Shown: piece by piece, positions 1-9,302 of the stretch | Layout of the letters: each line of letters starts with the position of its first letter | Numbering within the stretch: the stretch's first letter is position 1 | Assembly (NCBI GenBank): GCA_913051545.1 | Contig: CAJXCD010000001.1 | Coordinates: 124,001 to 188,000 of the forward strand | DNA: 64,000 nt | Reading direction: 5' to 3' | Source of the DNA: an uncultured Chloroflexota bacterium | Lineage (GTDB): Bacteria; Chloroflexota; Dehalococcoidia; Lucifugimonadales; CAJXCD01 | Made by a program: the position numbers and the translations under genes | Notes under the pieces: model-generated | Told to the model about the DNA's origin: nothing | The model's input: the letters and a program-made list of their open reading frames with translations, nothing else | Database searches by the model: none

Positions 1-1
1 A

Positions 2-1015
2 GTTGCACGTATAAAAGGCTACGACAGTATTCCAACTACGATGCCTTCAACTCCAATTCCCCACCATAAACCACAACCATTCATACAATTCCGAGAAACA
101 TTGAGAGACCAGTTTGTATCAGCAGGTATGCAAGAAATTATCTCTTATTCTGCAACGTCTCTGAATTCTTTGAAAACAGCTAAATCTTATTATGATAATA
201 AGCCTCCTATTAAGATATCTAATCCTATTAGTAGCGAACTTGAATATATGCGTACAACCCTACGGAGTGGCGTGCTAGAGACGCTTTCTTATAATCATCG
301 TAATTCAAGAGGGAAAGGGATAAAAATATTTGAAATAGGTCGAGTCTATCTTCCTAAAACAAAAGGTGAGAAATTCAATCTTCCAGAAGAAACAGAAATG
401 TTGGTGGGGGCCATAACCGGACCTAGATCACCTGTAACATGGCTAGCCCCTGAAGAAAAGTTTGATTTCTATGATGCAAAAGGCCTCCTAGAATCAGTAT
501 TTAGTGGTTTCAGCCTTGATAGCGTATATCAAACATCTGAAGATCCTTTAATGCACCCCGGGAAAACAGCTCGTATTCTATGTGGCTCAATTCCAATTGG
601 CGTCGTAGGTGAAATACAGGCTAGTCTCCTTAATGATTTAGAACTGCATGATGACCCCGTTATACTATTCGAGTTTAACCTTAAATCTCTTTTCCAAAAC
701 ATTCGGAGTACAGATTTTACCTATTCGAGTATTAGTAAATTCCCAGACTCTGAACGAGACCTGGCATTACTAATAGACTCCACAATATCTTCTGATGATG
801 TACAAATTGTTATCAATAGACACAAACTTGTCAGCACCAGTACAGCCTTTGATCTGTATACTGGCTCTGGGATTCCCGCGCACAAAAAATCCCTCGCGTT
901 CAGAATAGTGTTCCAATCATCCAAAGCGACGCTCACAACAGCACAAATCGACAAAGCGCAACAAGATATAATGAATCAGCTCAAACGTGAATTCGGGGCA
1001 GAGCTCCGAGAATAG
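2..1015 (+). CDS. pheT: Phenylalanine--tRNA ligase beta subunit, 3' part
   Basis: Beta chain of phenylalanyl-tRNA synthetase, which with PheS charges tRNA-Phe. The 5' end is before the window; the frame is open from base 2 (VARIKGYDSIPTT, typical of the B5 region). The middle (GMQEIISYS, MRTTLRSGVLETL, FEIGRVY) matches the catalytic-like core. The last roughly 95 residues (FPDSERDLALLID to KATLTTAQID) are the FDX-ACB anticodon-binding domain, and the protein ends just after it, so the 3' end is complete. About 337 residues are visible out of the family's usual 780-800. It ends 6 nt before the next gene, so co-transcription is likely. The ATG at 41 is internal, not a start. Confidence 0.95.
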   Translation, partial: VARIKGYDSIPTTMPSTPIPHHKPQPFIQFRETLRDQFVSAGMQEIISYSATSLNSLKTAKSYYDNKPPIKISNPISSELEYMRTTLRSGVLETLSYNHRNSRGKGIKIFEIGRVYLPKTKGEKFNLPEETEMLVGAITGPRSPVTWLAPEEKFDFYDAKGLLESVFSGFSLDSVYQTSEDPLMHPGKTARILCGSIPIGVVGEIQASLLNDLELHDDPVILFEFNLKSLFQNIRSTDFTYSSISKFPDSERDLALLIDSTISSDDVQIVINRHKLVSTSTAFDLYTGSGIPAHKKSLAFRIVFQSSKATLTTAQIDKAQQDIMNQLKREFGAELRE

Positions 1016-1021
1016 TATCTT

Positions 1022-2002
1022 ATGTTTAACAATGTAATACCTGACGATATTAAACCCGCATTCCCAAATCCAATTACAGGAAACGGAGTTCGCCCAAAAC
1101 TACTTGAGATTTTGGGTTTGGAAAATATTCCCGATCCTGAAGACGTGAACTTCACTGTTGTTGATTCCGGGACAGAACCAGAAGGAATAATCTGGTCTGC
1201 TGTAACTTATCTCAATTCCTTAGGGGAATCGGTGCCTGGAATCATAATGCTACCTGAAGGAAAAACATCTACAGCTTTACCAGGAATTGTATGTGTTCCT
1301 GGAACCGGTGGGTCTGCTGAAGAAGTTGCGGATCAGCGATTCGAACCCACACCGCCTAACGGTGAAGTTCTAGGCTTCGGACGCGAACTTGCAAGGAGGG
1401 GATATGCAGTAATGGCTATATCCATCAAAGGATGTTATGGAAGACCTTCCCTTCCAGGTCGATCTGAGCAGGAAAATAAATATCTGGAAGTATACGGTCG
1501 TCCTCTTATGGGTATCTTCGTTGAAGAAACCTTGAAAGCGACAAATGTTCTTGCTTCTTTAGAGCAAGTAGATTCTAATCGAATAGGAATCACTGGAATG
1601 TCATTGGGTGGACTGGCTACGTGGTACCCTATGGCATGCGATCCTCGAATACGCGTAGGAGTTCCTATCTGTGGTGGTATTGGAAGTATAGCAAGGAACA
1701 TACATGAAGGCCTGAGCGATCGCTCTAGTTCAGCTATATTCCCACCGCATATGTTGCGTTATTTTGACCACCCAGAAATTGTCGCTTCGTGTATTGCACC
1801 AAGGCCATTCATGACGGTGATACCTACCATGGATGAAGATATGCCCAAATCAGGCGCGGACCTGCTGATACGTGAAGTCGCTCCAATCTATTCATCTCTA
1901 GGTGTGCCAGATCATTTCAAAGTTTACCAACCAGAAGGCAACCATCGCTTTCTAATCGAATACTTCGAATGGGCAGTCTCCTGGTTCAACCGATTTCTCT
2001 AG
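1022..2002 (+). CDS. Alpha/beta hydrolase (dienelactone hydrolase / acetyl-xylan esterase-like)
   Basis: A 326-residue protein with an alpha/beta-hydrolase core: GIVCVPGTGG (oxyanion-hole strand), YAVMAISIKGCYGR, the nucleophile elbow GMSLGG with Ser about 194, and a C-terminal GNHRFL that would supply the catalytic His. No signal peptide is seen, so it should be cytosolic. The family hydrolyses esters or related bonds; the substrate cannot be read from sequence. It lies between pheT and moeA with very short gaps and is probably transcribed with them, although the neighbours do not suggest a shared pathway. No clear Shine-Dalgarno precedes the ATG. Confidence 0.8.
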   Translation: MFNNVIPDDIKPAFPNPITGNGVRPKLLEILGLENIPDPEDVNFTVVDSGTEPEGIIWSAVTYLNSLGESVPGIIMLPEGKTSTALPGIVCVPGTGGSAEEVADQRFEPTPPNGEVLGFGRELARRGYAVMAISIKGCYGRPSLPGRSEQENKYLEVYGRPLMGIFVEETLKATNVLASLEQVDSNRIGITGMSLGGLATWYPMACDPRIRVGVPICGGIGSIARNIHEGLSDRSSSAIFPPHMLRYFDHPEIVASCIAPRPFMTVIPTMDEDMPKSGADLLIREVAPIYSSLGVPDHFKVYQPEGNHRFLIEYFEWAVSWFNRFL

Positions 2003-2018
2003 CCACCAGATAGAAGAT

Positions 2019-3302
2019 ATGCATAAACATACTGAAGAAAGCATGCTTAGCGTTGAGACTGCACTCAGCAAAGTTCTCGAATTAGTAGACCCCCTAGAAC
2101 CTGAACTGAGTTCAGTGCAAAACACCCTCGGCCAAGTACTATCGGAAGATATAGCGAGTAACATATCTTTGCCCCCTTTCGATAATTCAGCTATGGACGG
2201 ATATGCGGTTCAGTCTTCAGACACATCAGCGGCGTCCAAAACTTCCCCTGTGCTATTGAAGGTTGTGGGACAAGTGTCCGCGGGAGAGCTCCCTGAACAC
2301 TCAGTCTCCCCAGGAACAGCAATTAGAATAATGACTGGGGCCCAGGTTCCGAAAGGAGCTAATGCAATAGTGCCATTTGAAGACACTGACGAAAATGACC
2401 GCATTAATAATACGACAGGGATTTCTGAAATAAATATTAACACCCCTTCGATTCCAAACGCTCATGTTCGACCCGCAGGACAAGATGTATTGCGGGGCAC
2501 CACTGTTCTTAGAAAAGGCACTCAGCTGAGACCACCTGACATTAGTATAATTGCCTCTATTGGTATCGATAAAGTGCGAGTTATTAGAAGGCCTATAGTA
2601 TCGATTTTGTCAACTGGAAACGAATTGACTGAACCAGGAGCCCCTCTGAGTAAAGGCCTCATTTATGACAGCAATAGTTATGGGCTTGCAGCTGAAGTGA
2701 AACGTGCCGGCGGCATACCCCAGATACTAGGAATTGCTAAAGATAATATAGACTCTATCAACCATAAGATAGACCAATCTTTGTCTTCCGACATGCTGAT
2801 TAGTTCAGCAGGGGTGTCTAAAGGCGATTACGACATGGTAAAAAATGTGCTTGCACTTCGTGGGAAAATTGAATTTTGGTCCGTGAGAATGCGACCAGCC
2901 AAACCTTTTGCTTTCGGCTTAATTAAAATTTCGCGCGGTAAACACATCCCGCATCTAGGGTTCCCGGGTAATCCTGTAAGTTCAATGGTGGCATTTGCTC
3001 AATTTGGTAAAGCAGCTATCCGTAAAATGATGGGGTTTCCAAATTCCAATATACCAACTGTAGAAGCTATTCTTGAGGATGGCATCGAAAATATAGATGG
3101 ACGCAGAGTATATGCTAGAGTTATTGTCACAAAAAAGAATGGAACCTACTATGCCAGATCTACCGGATACCAAGGTTCAAATATTATAACTTCTATGGTT
3201 GCTGCTAATGGTCTAGCAATTTGCCCAGAACATGTGAATCACATGAAAGCAGGAGAAAAAGTTTGTGTCCAAATGTTAGACTGGGAAGAGAGTTTTTTCT
3301 AA
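2019..3302 (+). CDS. moeA: Molybdopterin molybdenumtransferase MoeA
   Basis: MoeA inserts molybdate into adenylylated molybdopterin, the last step of molybdenum cofactor synthesis. The 427-residue length fits the family. Diagnostic stretches are visible in order: LPPFDNSAMDGYAV near residue 55, GAQVPKGANAIVPFEDT, STGNELTEPG, SAGVSKGDYDMVKNVL and GFPGNPVSSMVAF, then the C-terminal beta domain (GYQGSNIITSMVAANGL). The second Met (base 2043) is another possible start, because MoeA homologues often begin near MLSVETAL. It starts 16 nt after the hydrolase gene. No other Moco gene is in the window, so a molybdoenzyme and the rest of the pathway must be elsewhere. Confidence 0.92.
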   Translation: MHKHTEESMLSVETALSKVLELVDPLEPELSSVQNTLGQVLSEDIASNISLPPFDNSAMDGYAVQSSDTSAASKTSPVLLKVVGQVSAGELPEHSVSPGTAIRIMTGAQVPKGANAIVPFEDTDENDRINNTTGISEININTPSIPNAHVRPAGQDVLRGTTVLRKGTQLRPPDISIIASIGIDKVRVIRRPIVSILSTGNELTEPGAPLSKGLIYDSNSYGLAAEVKRAGGIPQILGIAKDNIDSINHKIDQSLSSDMLISSAGVSKGDYDMVKNVLALRGKIEFWSVRMRPAKPFAFGLIKISRGKHIPHLGFPGNPVSSMVAFAQFGKAAIRKMMGFPNSNIPTVEAILEDGIENIDGRRVYARVIVTKKNGTYYARSTGYQGSNIITSMVAANGLAICPEHVNHMKAGEKVCVQMLDWEESFF

Positions 3303-3379
3303 AATGTACTCTGGGAATCACTACATGCTCTATACTAATTTCATAAAAACACACCATACAATCAAAAAGGACTGCAATA

Positions 3380-3784
3380 ATGGAACAGGATACAACAACA
3401 CTCACTTACTCTATTAATTTCGATATGGCTGAGAAAATTGGGCGTAATCTATCTTTATTAATCTCATCCAAGAAATGCTACACAGACAAGCAAGCTGACA
3501 CAAATGACTACATAATAAACTCCAACCCTCAAGAACACTTAGATCGAATAGTCGAACACTGTTCTGACACTCCGGACTACTTACTTCCAGACACACCCAT
3601 CAAAGATGCTGTTTTTCGAATATTCTTGGCCAATGGGAACCGCCCCATGACCGCAGAAGAGGTTAGCGAAGACCTAACTTCCAGATGGTACGAGAGCAAC
3701 TACCCGAGAGATTTAGAGCCACAAAAAATAGCGCAGATTCTTGAAAAGGATCATTTTTATTGCATTTCACCGCATGCTGAGTAA
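3380..3784 (+). CDS. Unknown 134-residue protein, possible winged-helix domain
   Basis: I do not recognise this family. The start is supported by an AAGGA Shine-Dalgarno about 10 nt upstream. The N-terminal half is polar. The C-terminal half (DTPIKDAVFRIFLANGNRPMT, then a predicted helix with ..SEDLTSRW and LEPQKIAQILEKDHFYCI) reads like a small winged-helix fold of the HARE-HTH / FokI-related kind: helix, MTAEEVSEDL helix, then a strand ending in FYCI. That is a fold guess only. It follows moeA by 77 nt, with a TATACT hexamer at 3331-3336 that could be a -10 element without a good -35. A DNA-binding role is possible but unproven. Confidence 0.6.
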   Translation: MEQDTTTLTYSINFDMAEKIGRNLSLLISSKKCYTDKQADTNDYIINSNPQEHLDRIVEHCSDTPDYLLPDTPIKDAVFRIFLANGNRPMTAEEVSEDLTSRWYESNYPRDLEPQKIAQILEKDHFYCISPHAE

Positions 3785-3861
3785 GTCAAGTAACTGGGCG
3801 AATTACTCGTTGAAACGACAGCACATAGGCCAACAAGATAGCAACACAGGATGTTACTATC

Positions 3862-4005
3862 TTATGAATCTACTTCTTTCGACTTCCTCTTTTTCTTAAT
3901 CACTTCTACGTCTGACGAAGGCATAATAGGCGAAGAAATAAGTGGCTGTTTTGTAACCTTTTTCTGTTTCTTAGCTTCTCGACCAGACCGATGACCTTTT
4001 GGCAT
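3862..4005 (-). CDS. Small basic protein (47 aa)
   Basis: A short ORF starting MPKGHRSGREAKKQKK and ending KKKRKSKEVDS. It has an excellent Shine-Dalgarno (GGAGGT) about 4 nt before the ATG, which is why I call it a gene despite the length. It is highly basic, without cysteines or membrane segments. The start resembles small bacterial proteins that open with M-A/P-K-G-x-x-R-S-x-R-E-x-K-K-P-K-K, common in genomes and of unknown function; this is from memory. It stands alone between a plus-strand unknown and the minus-strand dehydrogenase, 78 nt upstream of the latter's stop. It could bind nucleic acid or the ribosome, but nothing shows that directly. Confidence 0.72.
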   Translation of the reverse strand: MPKGHRSGREAKKQKKVTKQPLISSPIMPSSDVEVIKKKRKSKEVDS

Positions 4006-4083
4006 TGTCTACCTCCATAGACCCACCTTCAATTAACCAATTCTGATTTATAGCAAAACATGATATCAGGAAACCACGAATAG

Positions 4084-4980
4084 TTATTCGCCACTAACAG
4101 TTATTCCTGCCATGTCCTCTATGAAATTCGCGATGGCCGAATGGTCGAAATCCCCCTTACCATCATTCATTAATGACCCTATCATCTGTTGCACCAAACT
4201 AGTAACGGGCAAAGGTACTCCTAATTCTTTCCCTGTCAGCAAAGCATTGTGTAAATCCTTCTGGTGAAGTTTGATTCGAAATCCTGGCTTGAAATCACCA
4301 TCTATCATCATCGGTGCCTTTGCATCCATTACAGTACTTCCAGCCAAACCACCTCTTATCGCTTGGTAAACCACATTCGGATCCAACCCAGCCTTTTTAG
4401 CTAAAACCAATGCTTCACCAACTGCTTCTATGTTAGCAGCAACGATAATCTGGTTGGCTAATTTTGTGGTATTACCTGCGCCGTATCCTCCACACAAGAC
4501 CACGCTGCCACCTAAAACTTCAAATATCTCAACATATTTGTCAAATATTTCTCTCTTGCCACCTACCATTATTGCCAGAGTACCATCTATTGCTTTTGGC
4601 TCTCCACCACTAACCGGCGCATCCAAAAAGTTCACCCCTACATTCTCACACGCAGATCCAATTCTTTGGGACACACCGGGAGCTATGGAACTCATGTCAA
4701 TAACTGTGGATCCTGATACGGCTCCTTCTAGCACTCCTCCTGCACCCATTATCGCCGCTTCGGAATCTGCAGAGTCAGGCACCATAGTTATAACTGTATT
4801 TACTTCCTTTGCTACTTCAGCAGCTGAAGGCGACTGAGATGCCCCTTCTGACACCATTTCTTCCACTGCAGCCGCAACTATATCGTAGACAATAACCGAG
4901 TATCCGGCCTTTATTAAATTTTTCACCATAGGCCTACCCATTATCCCAAGGCCCACAAAACCTATCGTATTATTCTCCAT
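4084..4980 (-). CDS. NAD(P)-dependent beta-hydroxyacid dehydrogenase (3-hydroxyisobutyrate dehydrogenase / tartronate semialdehyde reductase family)
   Basis: A 298-residue 3-HIBDH-family oxidoreductase. The N-terminal Rossmann motif GLGIMGRPMVKNL binds NAD(P). The substrate motif LDAPVSGGEPKA and the catalytic Lys in GAGNTTKLANQI are present, and the all-alpha C-terminal dimerisation domain ends the protein. The start has a strong AAAGGAGA Shine-Dalgarno. The family oxidises 3-hydroxyisobutyrate (valine catabolism) or reduces tartronate semialdehyde (glycolate/glyoxylate route). No neighbour decides between these, so the substrate is left open. It appears to be a single-gene unit, transcribed divergently from the MMPL exporter. 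Confidence 0.85.
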   Translation of the reverse strand: MENNTIGFVGLGIMGRPMVKNLIKAGYSVIVYDIVAAAVEEMVSEGASQSPSAAEVAKEVNTVITMVPDSADSEAAIMGAGGVLEGAVSGSTVIDMSSIAPGVSQRIGSACENVGVNFLDAPVSGGEPKAIDGTLAIMVGGKREIFDKYVEIFEVLGGSVVLCGGYGAGNTTKLANQIIVAANIEAVGEALVLAKKAGLDPNVVYQAIRGGLAGSTVMDAKAPMMIDGDFKPGFRIKLHQKDLHNALLTGKELGVPLPVTSLVQQMIGSLMNDGKGDFDHSAIANFIEDMAGITVSGE

Positions 4981-5193
4981 TATATTCTCCTTTCAAACAC
5001 TACTTCACTTATACCTAAAATCAAACCGCATTCAAAATACCAACGTCTTAGGTGGAACGCAAGGATAGTGCGAATAATTCCTGCGCGTCAAGTAAAAATT
5101 TTGGTTATCTTGCGATACTATACTTGCAACAAACAAGTCCGTCGAAGTAAAGTCTATTGAATATATCAGTGGGTGTAAATTTAATCTACTCTT

Positions 5194-7830
5194 ATGAGAA
5201 AATCTTCAACTTTAGCCAACAATGTCGCCACGTTGATAGCCCAAAAACCCGGACTATTTATTGCTGCGATTATAACTATAACAGCCTTATTAGTGATACC
5301 TATTATTACAATGGCCCCAGAGCAAACCGCCTCAGACCAACCAGGTGGCGAAGTGTATGATTTACAAAATTTGTACGACTCCAAATTGCCCCGTCGCATA
5401 CATACATCTTTTTTCATAGCAGAATCCCGTGATGGTGAAGATATACTCACAAAAGCACCTCTACTAGAACTGTACAAGAATGGAGAGTCTTTAAGGTCCG
5501 CTGATCGAAACGGAGACCTTCACCCTCCAAGCCTACCAAAACAATCATATTTGTTTAGTGGATTCAATCCTGACTTAAATCAACCTGTAGCAGGCATTTT
5601 TACATTAGCAGATGCCGTAAACAGTGTATTAGAGTCCATATTTGAAATAGATCTTGAAAATGCTACTGATGACCAAATCAAGATAGCAATTCACCAGATA
5701 TCTAATAATCCTTTAACTGCTTTTCTAACTGATTTTGTATACCAAGAGTCTATCCAGGAAGACAAAAATATACTTGGTCAAAAAATAGATTACTGGACAG
5801 CCCCAGCCATGGGAATCTTTGTAGCAGCCGACAATGGAAAATTGGGAGGCGGCACAAGTGCCATTGGCACTACTGGTGACTCTGTAACTACAGGTAAAGA
5901 GGAATTTAATAGAAAAGTCCAAGATGTTCTCCGTGGGAATGAGTCGAATTATCGATTGTGGGGTATAGCAATTGATGCTAGTTTAGAAAGTGCTGAGGAA
6001 ATTGCAACAGCTGTACCATTTATAATCGCAACGTTCATAATGGCACTCCTCGTAGTTGGAGCTTGCCTCCAATCATGGCGAATCACTATTCTGACCGGAA
6101 TAGGTCTGGCCTCAATGCTGGTGTGGCTAAAAGGTATTTCAAATCTCATTGGACTAGATTCTTCAACAACTCTTGATTTCATAGTTCCAATTGCAATGAT
6201 ATCTTTGGGCGCAGATTTCGGAATACATGCCCTAAACCGCTATCGCGAAGAAAAAATGTTCCATCAGGAGCCAAAAATTGCTTTTAGAGTAGGGATGACT
6301 GGCGTTCTTTCAGCTTTGTTGTTAGCCATGATCACTGACGCGGTTGCTTTTCTGTCTAACGTCTCAGCAAAAATAGAAACGGTCGTTGGGTTCGGCATAG
6401 GAGCAGGAATAGCTATATTTGCAGCTTTCGTTATTATGGGACTAGCACTTCCTGCGACATTAATGTTGCTTGATTCCAAAAAGTTTCAATCCAAAATAAT
6501 TCATTCTCTTCCCGAGGAATCAAGAATTGTTAAGAACGAATTTCGCCTTGGAAAGATTCTGTCTAAATTCGTTCTTAACTTAGCGAAATCACCATTAATC
6601 GTACTGCCTATAGCCTTAGTCATTACAATAGCTTCGACTTACTACGCATTTCAGCTTGAATCAACCTTCGACGCAAAAGATTTCTATCGTAGTGATTCTG
6701 AATTCGTGTTGGGGCTAGACAAACTTGACCAGTATGTTGGGGATTCTGGCGGGGAGTCAGCCATTATCGTTGTTAGGGGTGACTTGTCTAATCCAAGAGC
6801 GCTGGAGGCTATCCAAAATTTCACTCAAAACATCGCTGACAATCCGTACGTAGCCAAAAATGAAGACACAGTTCAATTACAAGCTAGATCTATCTTTCAT
6901 ATTATTGATCGGGTGATAAATTCTGAATACACCATCTCTCTAATCACTGATTCTTCCAATTTAGACCTCTTTACGAACAACAAATTCAATGAATTCAAAC
7001 ATGGTAAAAGTGTACTTTTATGGCCGATGTCACAAACTGACCTAAGTGCCATTTACGACCATATTTCTATCAACGGAGTAAACGTGAATCCTAGCCAAAA
7101 ACTATATGACCAACTCGAAGTCAGAGAGACTTTATTCCATGACCCCTCTGGTATGGAAGATGACGTGACAGCGATTGTCATAGGCATACCTGGAACGAGG
7201 GAGCAATCAAACGTGATTTTGTCCCGAGAATCTCTCGCTAAGGACATTGAATTGCTACAGGAGGAACCTTCGATAACACTGGCCGGACTAACAGGATCCC
7301 CATTCACTAGACAGGGAAGTCTCGACGCCACTACAGACAGCCTACAAAAAGCACTATTAATCTCAGTAGTTGCGTGCCTAGCGATACTCATGATCGCAAT
7401 GCGCTCTGTTAGCTTGGGCTTAGTAACCATTCTACCAATTGGACTTGTGGTTTCATGGCTATACGCTTTTATGTATTTGTTCGATTTTGGTCTAAATTTT
7501 GTCACTGCAACTATTGCTGCGATTTCGATTGGAATAGGGATTGATTTCGCTGTCCATCTGACACAGAGATATAGGGAAGAATTAAATAAAGCAGAGGATA
7601 AAATTCAAGCCATGCAGCAAGCAGTCGAAGGCACCGGAGTAGCCCTTTTGGCTTCTGCGGCCACCAGTATTATTGGATTTGCAATTATGGGGTTTGCTCC
7701 CATGCCGGTCTTCTCCGCATATGGCATATTGACTGCCGTAATGATTACGATGTCGGCCATAGCATCATTACTGATATTGCCTACTTTATTACTCCTAGTT
7801 TCGGAGCGCAAAACTGTTAGTCATAAGTAA
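5194..7830 (+). CDS. RND/MMPL superfamily transporter
   Basis: An 878-residue inner-membrane protein with the duplicated RND layout: one N-terminal membrane helix (LFIAAIITITALLVIPII), a large extracytoplasmic loop, about five helices, and then the same again. The two halves carry matching signatures, GADFGIHALNRYREE near residue 340 and GIGIDFAVHLTQRYREE near 780, each with the Asp expected in proton-coupled MMPL/SSD proteins. Such proteins export lipids or hydrophobic compounds, or move sterol-like molecules; the cargo is unknown. No membrane-fusion protein or outer-membrane channel is adjacent, which suits a single-membrane or MMPL-type exporter. The ATG lacks a convincing Shine-Dalgarno. 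Confidence 0.85.
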   Translation: MRKSSTLANNVATLIAQKPGLFIAAIITITALLVIPIITMAPEQTASDQPGGEVYDLQNLYDSKLPRRIHTSFFIAESRDGEDILTKAPLLELYKNGESLRSADRNGDLHPPSLPKQSYLFSGFNPDLNQPVAGIFTLADAVNSVLESIFEIDLENATDDQIKIAIHQISNNPLTAFLTDFVYQESIQEDKNILGQKIDYWTAPAMGIFVAADNGKLGGGTSAIGTTGDSVTTGKEEFNRKVQDVLRGNESNYRLWGIAIDASLESAEEIATAVPFIIATFIMALLVVGACLQSWRITILTGIGLASMLVWLKGISNLIGLDSSTTLDFIVPIAMISLGADFGIHALNRYREEKMFHQEPKIAFRVGMTGVLSALLLAMITDAVAFLSNVSAKIETVVGFGIGAGIAIFAAFVIMGLALPATLMLLDSKKFQSKIIHSLPEESRIVKNEFRLGKILSKFVLNLAKSPLIVLPIALVITIASTYYAFQLESTFDAKDFYRSDSEFVLGLDKLDQYVGDSGGESAIIVVRGDLSNPRALEAIQNFTQNIADNPYVAKNEDTVQLQARSIFHIIDRVINSEYTISLITDSSNLDLFTNNKFNEFKHGKSVLLWPMSQTDLSAIYDHISINGVNVNPSQKLYDQLEVRETLFHDPSGMEDDVTAIVIGIPGTREQSNVILSRESLAKDIELLQEEPSITLAGLTGSPFTRQGSLDATTDSLQKALLISVVACLAILMIAMRSVSLGLVTILPIGLVVSWLYAFMYLFDFGLNFVTATIAAISIGIGIDFAVHLTQRYREELNKAEDKIQAMQQAVEGTGVALLASAATSIIGFAIMGFAPMPVFSAYGILTAVMITMSAIASLLILPTLLLLVSERKTVSHK

Positions 7831-7848
7831 TACATCCCTTTACGATTA

Positions 7849-7857
7849 TGATATAAT
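7849..7857 (+). promoter_or_regulatory. Extended -10 promoter for the dgt-dnaG-rpoD run
   Basis: TGATATAAT matches the extended -10 form (TGnTATAAT) about 95 nt before the dgt start. No good -35 hexamer lies 16-18 nt upstream, which is tolerable for extended -10 promoters. It is in the only sizeable gap before the five-gene run, so it is the best candidate for driving it. Confidence 0.5.
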
Positions 7858-7950
7858 TACTCAAGTTCAAAGACTGCGAAGGTTTTCGTTCTTTACACGA
7901 GAATTATCCCCTAGAGTAGCTGCTTTGGTCGCACTCCTGGTTTATATATT

Positions 7951-9012
7951 TTGATTACACACTCAGTTCGCCATAGGCTGGAAGATAGAGAGGAATTGTT
8001 TTCCCCTTTTGCCACTAAGGTCGTCCAAAGTCGTGGCAGAAGTAAGGAAGAGGAACCATGTCCATTAAGAACCGATTTCCAACGCGACCGCGATCGTATA
8101 ATACACTCCAAACCGTTTAGAAGACTGAAACATAAAACACAAGTATTCATAGCCCCCACTGGTGACCATTATGTCACCAGGTTAACTCATACTTTGGAAG
8201 TAGCACAGGTAGCTAGGACTATAGCACGAGCACTGAATCTAAACGAGGACCTCACAGAAGCTATCGCTTTAGGCCACGATATTGGGCACACGCCGTTCGG
8301 ACACATAGGCGAGGAGGAAATTGCAAAACTGTACCCCAAAGGATTCAGGCATGCGGAACAAAGCTTGAGGATAGTTGAGCTACTTGAAAAAAATGGTGCT
8401 GGCTTAAACCTGACGTGGGAGGTACGACATGGCATAGCGTCACACTCTAAATCTCGCGGTGATTTTTTTGGCAAAACTGTGCCTGAAGGCCTTTCACTTG
8501 AAGGACAAGCCTGCAGAATAGCAGATGCAATTGCCTATCTTAACCATGATCTCGTGGACGCTTTCAGGTCTGGTGTAATATGCCCCGATGATCTGCCTTC
8601 AGGCATATTAGATGTATTGGGGCAAAGACACTCTGTACGAGTTGCCACTATGGTAAATGACATTGTGCAAAATTCTTGGTCAGCAACCGGTGCAGATTCT
8701 AGCTATGAGTCACACCCGCAACTAGTGATGGGGCCTTCGGTAAGAGAAGCTGTGAACAACCTGCGTCAGTTCATGTTCGACAATGTATATGAGCCGGAAG
8801 GCCAAGGAAAACTCGGCACAACCGCAAAAGAAATAATCCTTCTACTACACAAATACTATGTAGATAACCCTCATGAAATAACTACCCCCGACATAGGTGA
8901 TGGAAGATCGGTAATTGACCAAGTTGCCAGCATGACGGATCTATATGCCTTAAGGCAAGTTGAAAGTATAAATCCCGGCCTTGCTAATAGATTCCGGGAG
9001 GCTTTGAATTGA
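7951..9012 (+). CDS. dgt: dGTPase-like deoxynucleoside triphosphate triphosphohydrolase (HD domain)
   Basis: A 353-residue HD-superfamily hydrolase of the dGTPase-like type, which splits dNTPs to deoxynucleoside and tripolyphosphate. The family opening is clear (SPFATKVVQSRGR, then RDRIIHSKPFRRLKHKTQVF). The metal-binding HD residues are in RLTHTLEV and GHDIGHTPFGH, with a later Asp in the IADAIAYLNHD helix. The start codon is TTG; no upstream ATG keeps the frame. It is the first gene of a tight run ending in dnaG and rpoD. Dgt homologues beside dnaG/rpoD are known in several phyla, which links nucleotide-pool control to replication priming. Confidence 0.88.
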   Translation: MITHSVRHRLEDREELFSPFATKVVQSRGRSKEEEPCPLRTDFQRDRDRIIHSKPFRRLKHKTQVFIAPTGDHYVTRLTHTLEVAQVARTIARALNLNEDLTEAIALGHDIGHTPFGHIGEEEIAKLYPKGFRHAEQSLRIVELLEKNGAGLNLTWEVRHGIASHSKSRGDFFGKTVPEGLSLEGQACRIADAIAYLNHDLVDAFRSGVICPDDLPSGILDVLGQRHSVRVATMVNDIVQNSWSATGADSSYESHPQLVMGPSVREAVNNLRQFMFDNVYEPEGQGKLGTTAKEIILLLHKYYVDNPHEITTPDIGDGRSVIDQVASMTDLYALRQVESINPGLANRFREALN

Positions 9013-9018
9013 GGTATA

Positions 9019-9279
9019 TTGAATTCAAGTGACAGGATTAGGACTCGTACTGTTCAGAATCAATTAGTATTGATTCAAGAACTCCTAGAGGCCATGCAAA
9101 GAGATGTACACGGCTTGGAGTATCAGCCGTGGAAAAAAGAAGTAGATCTCCTTTGGAAAAAGGTGTTCGGCGAGATCAATAAAATGCAGCCAGAAACACA
9201 AAGCCATTCTTTGGATTCTGTAAGGGAACTATGGACATCGTACGTCGCCCACTACTTTCGAGGCCAGGACCAGCAATAA
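9019..9279 (+). CDS. Unknown 86-residue helical protein
   Basis: Not recognised. It starts at a TTG six nt after the dgt stop, with GAGGT just upstream (short spacing). The sequence is charged and predicted mostly helical (TVQNQLVLIQELLEAMQRDV, PWKKEVDLLWKKVFGEINKM, SVRELWTSYVAHYF), with no cysteines or membrane segments. Tight linkage to dgt on one side and another small gene 23 nt downstream on the other argues that it is translated. Its place between dgt and dnaG suggests, but does not show, a role in replication or nucleotide metabolism. Confidence 0.6.
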   Translation: MNSSDRIRTRTVQNQLVLIQELLEAMQRDVHGLEYQPWKKEVDLLWKKVFGEINKMQPETQSHSLDSVRELWTSYVAHYFRGQDQQ

Positions 9280-9302
9280 TGATCTAGATACAGGAGAAAA
9301 GA

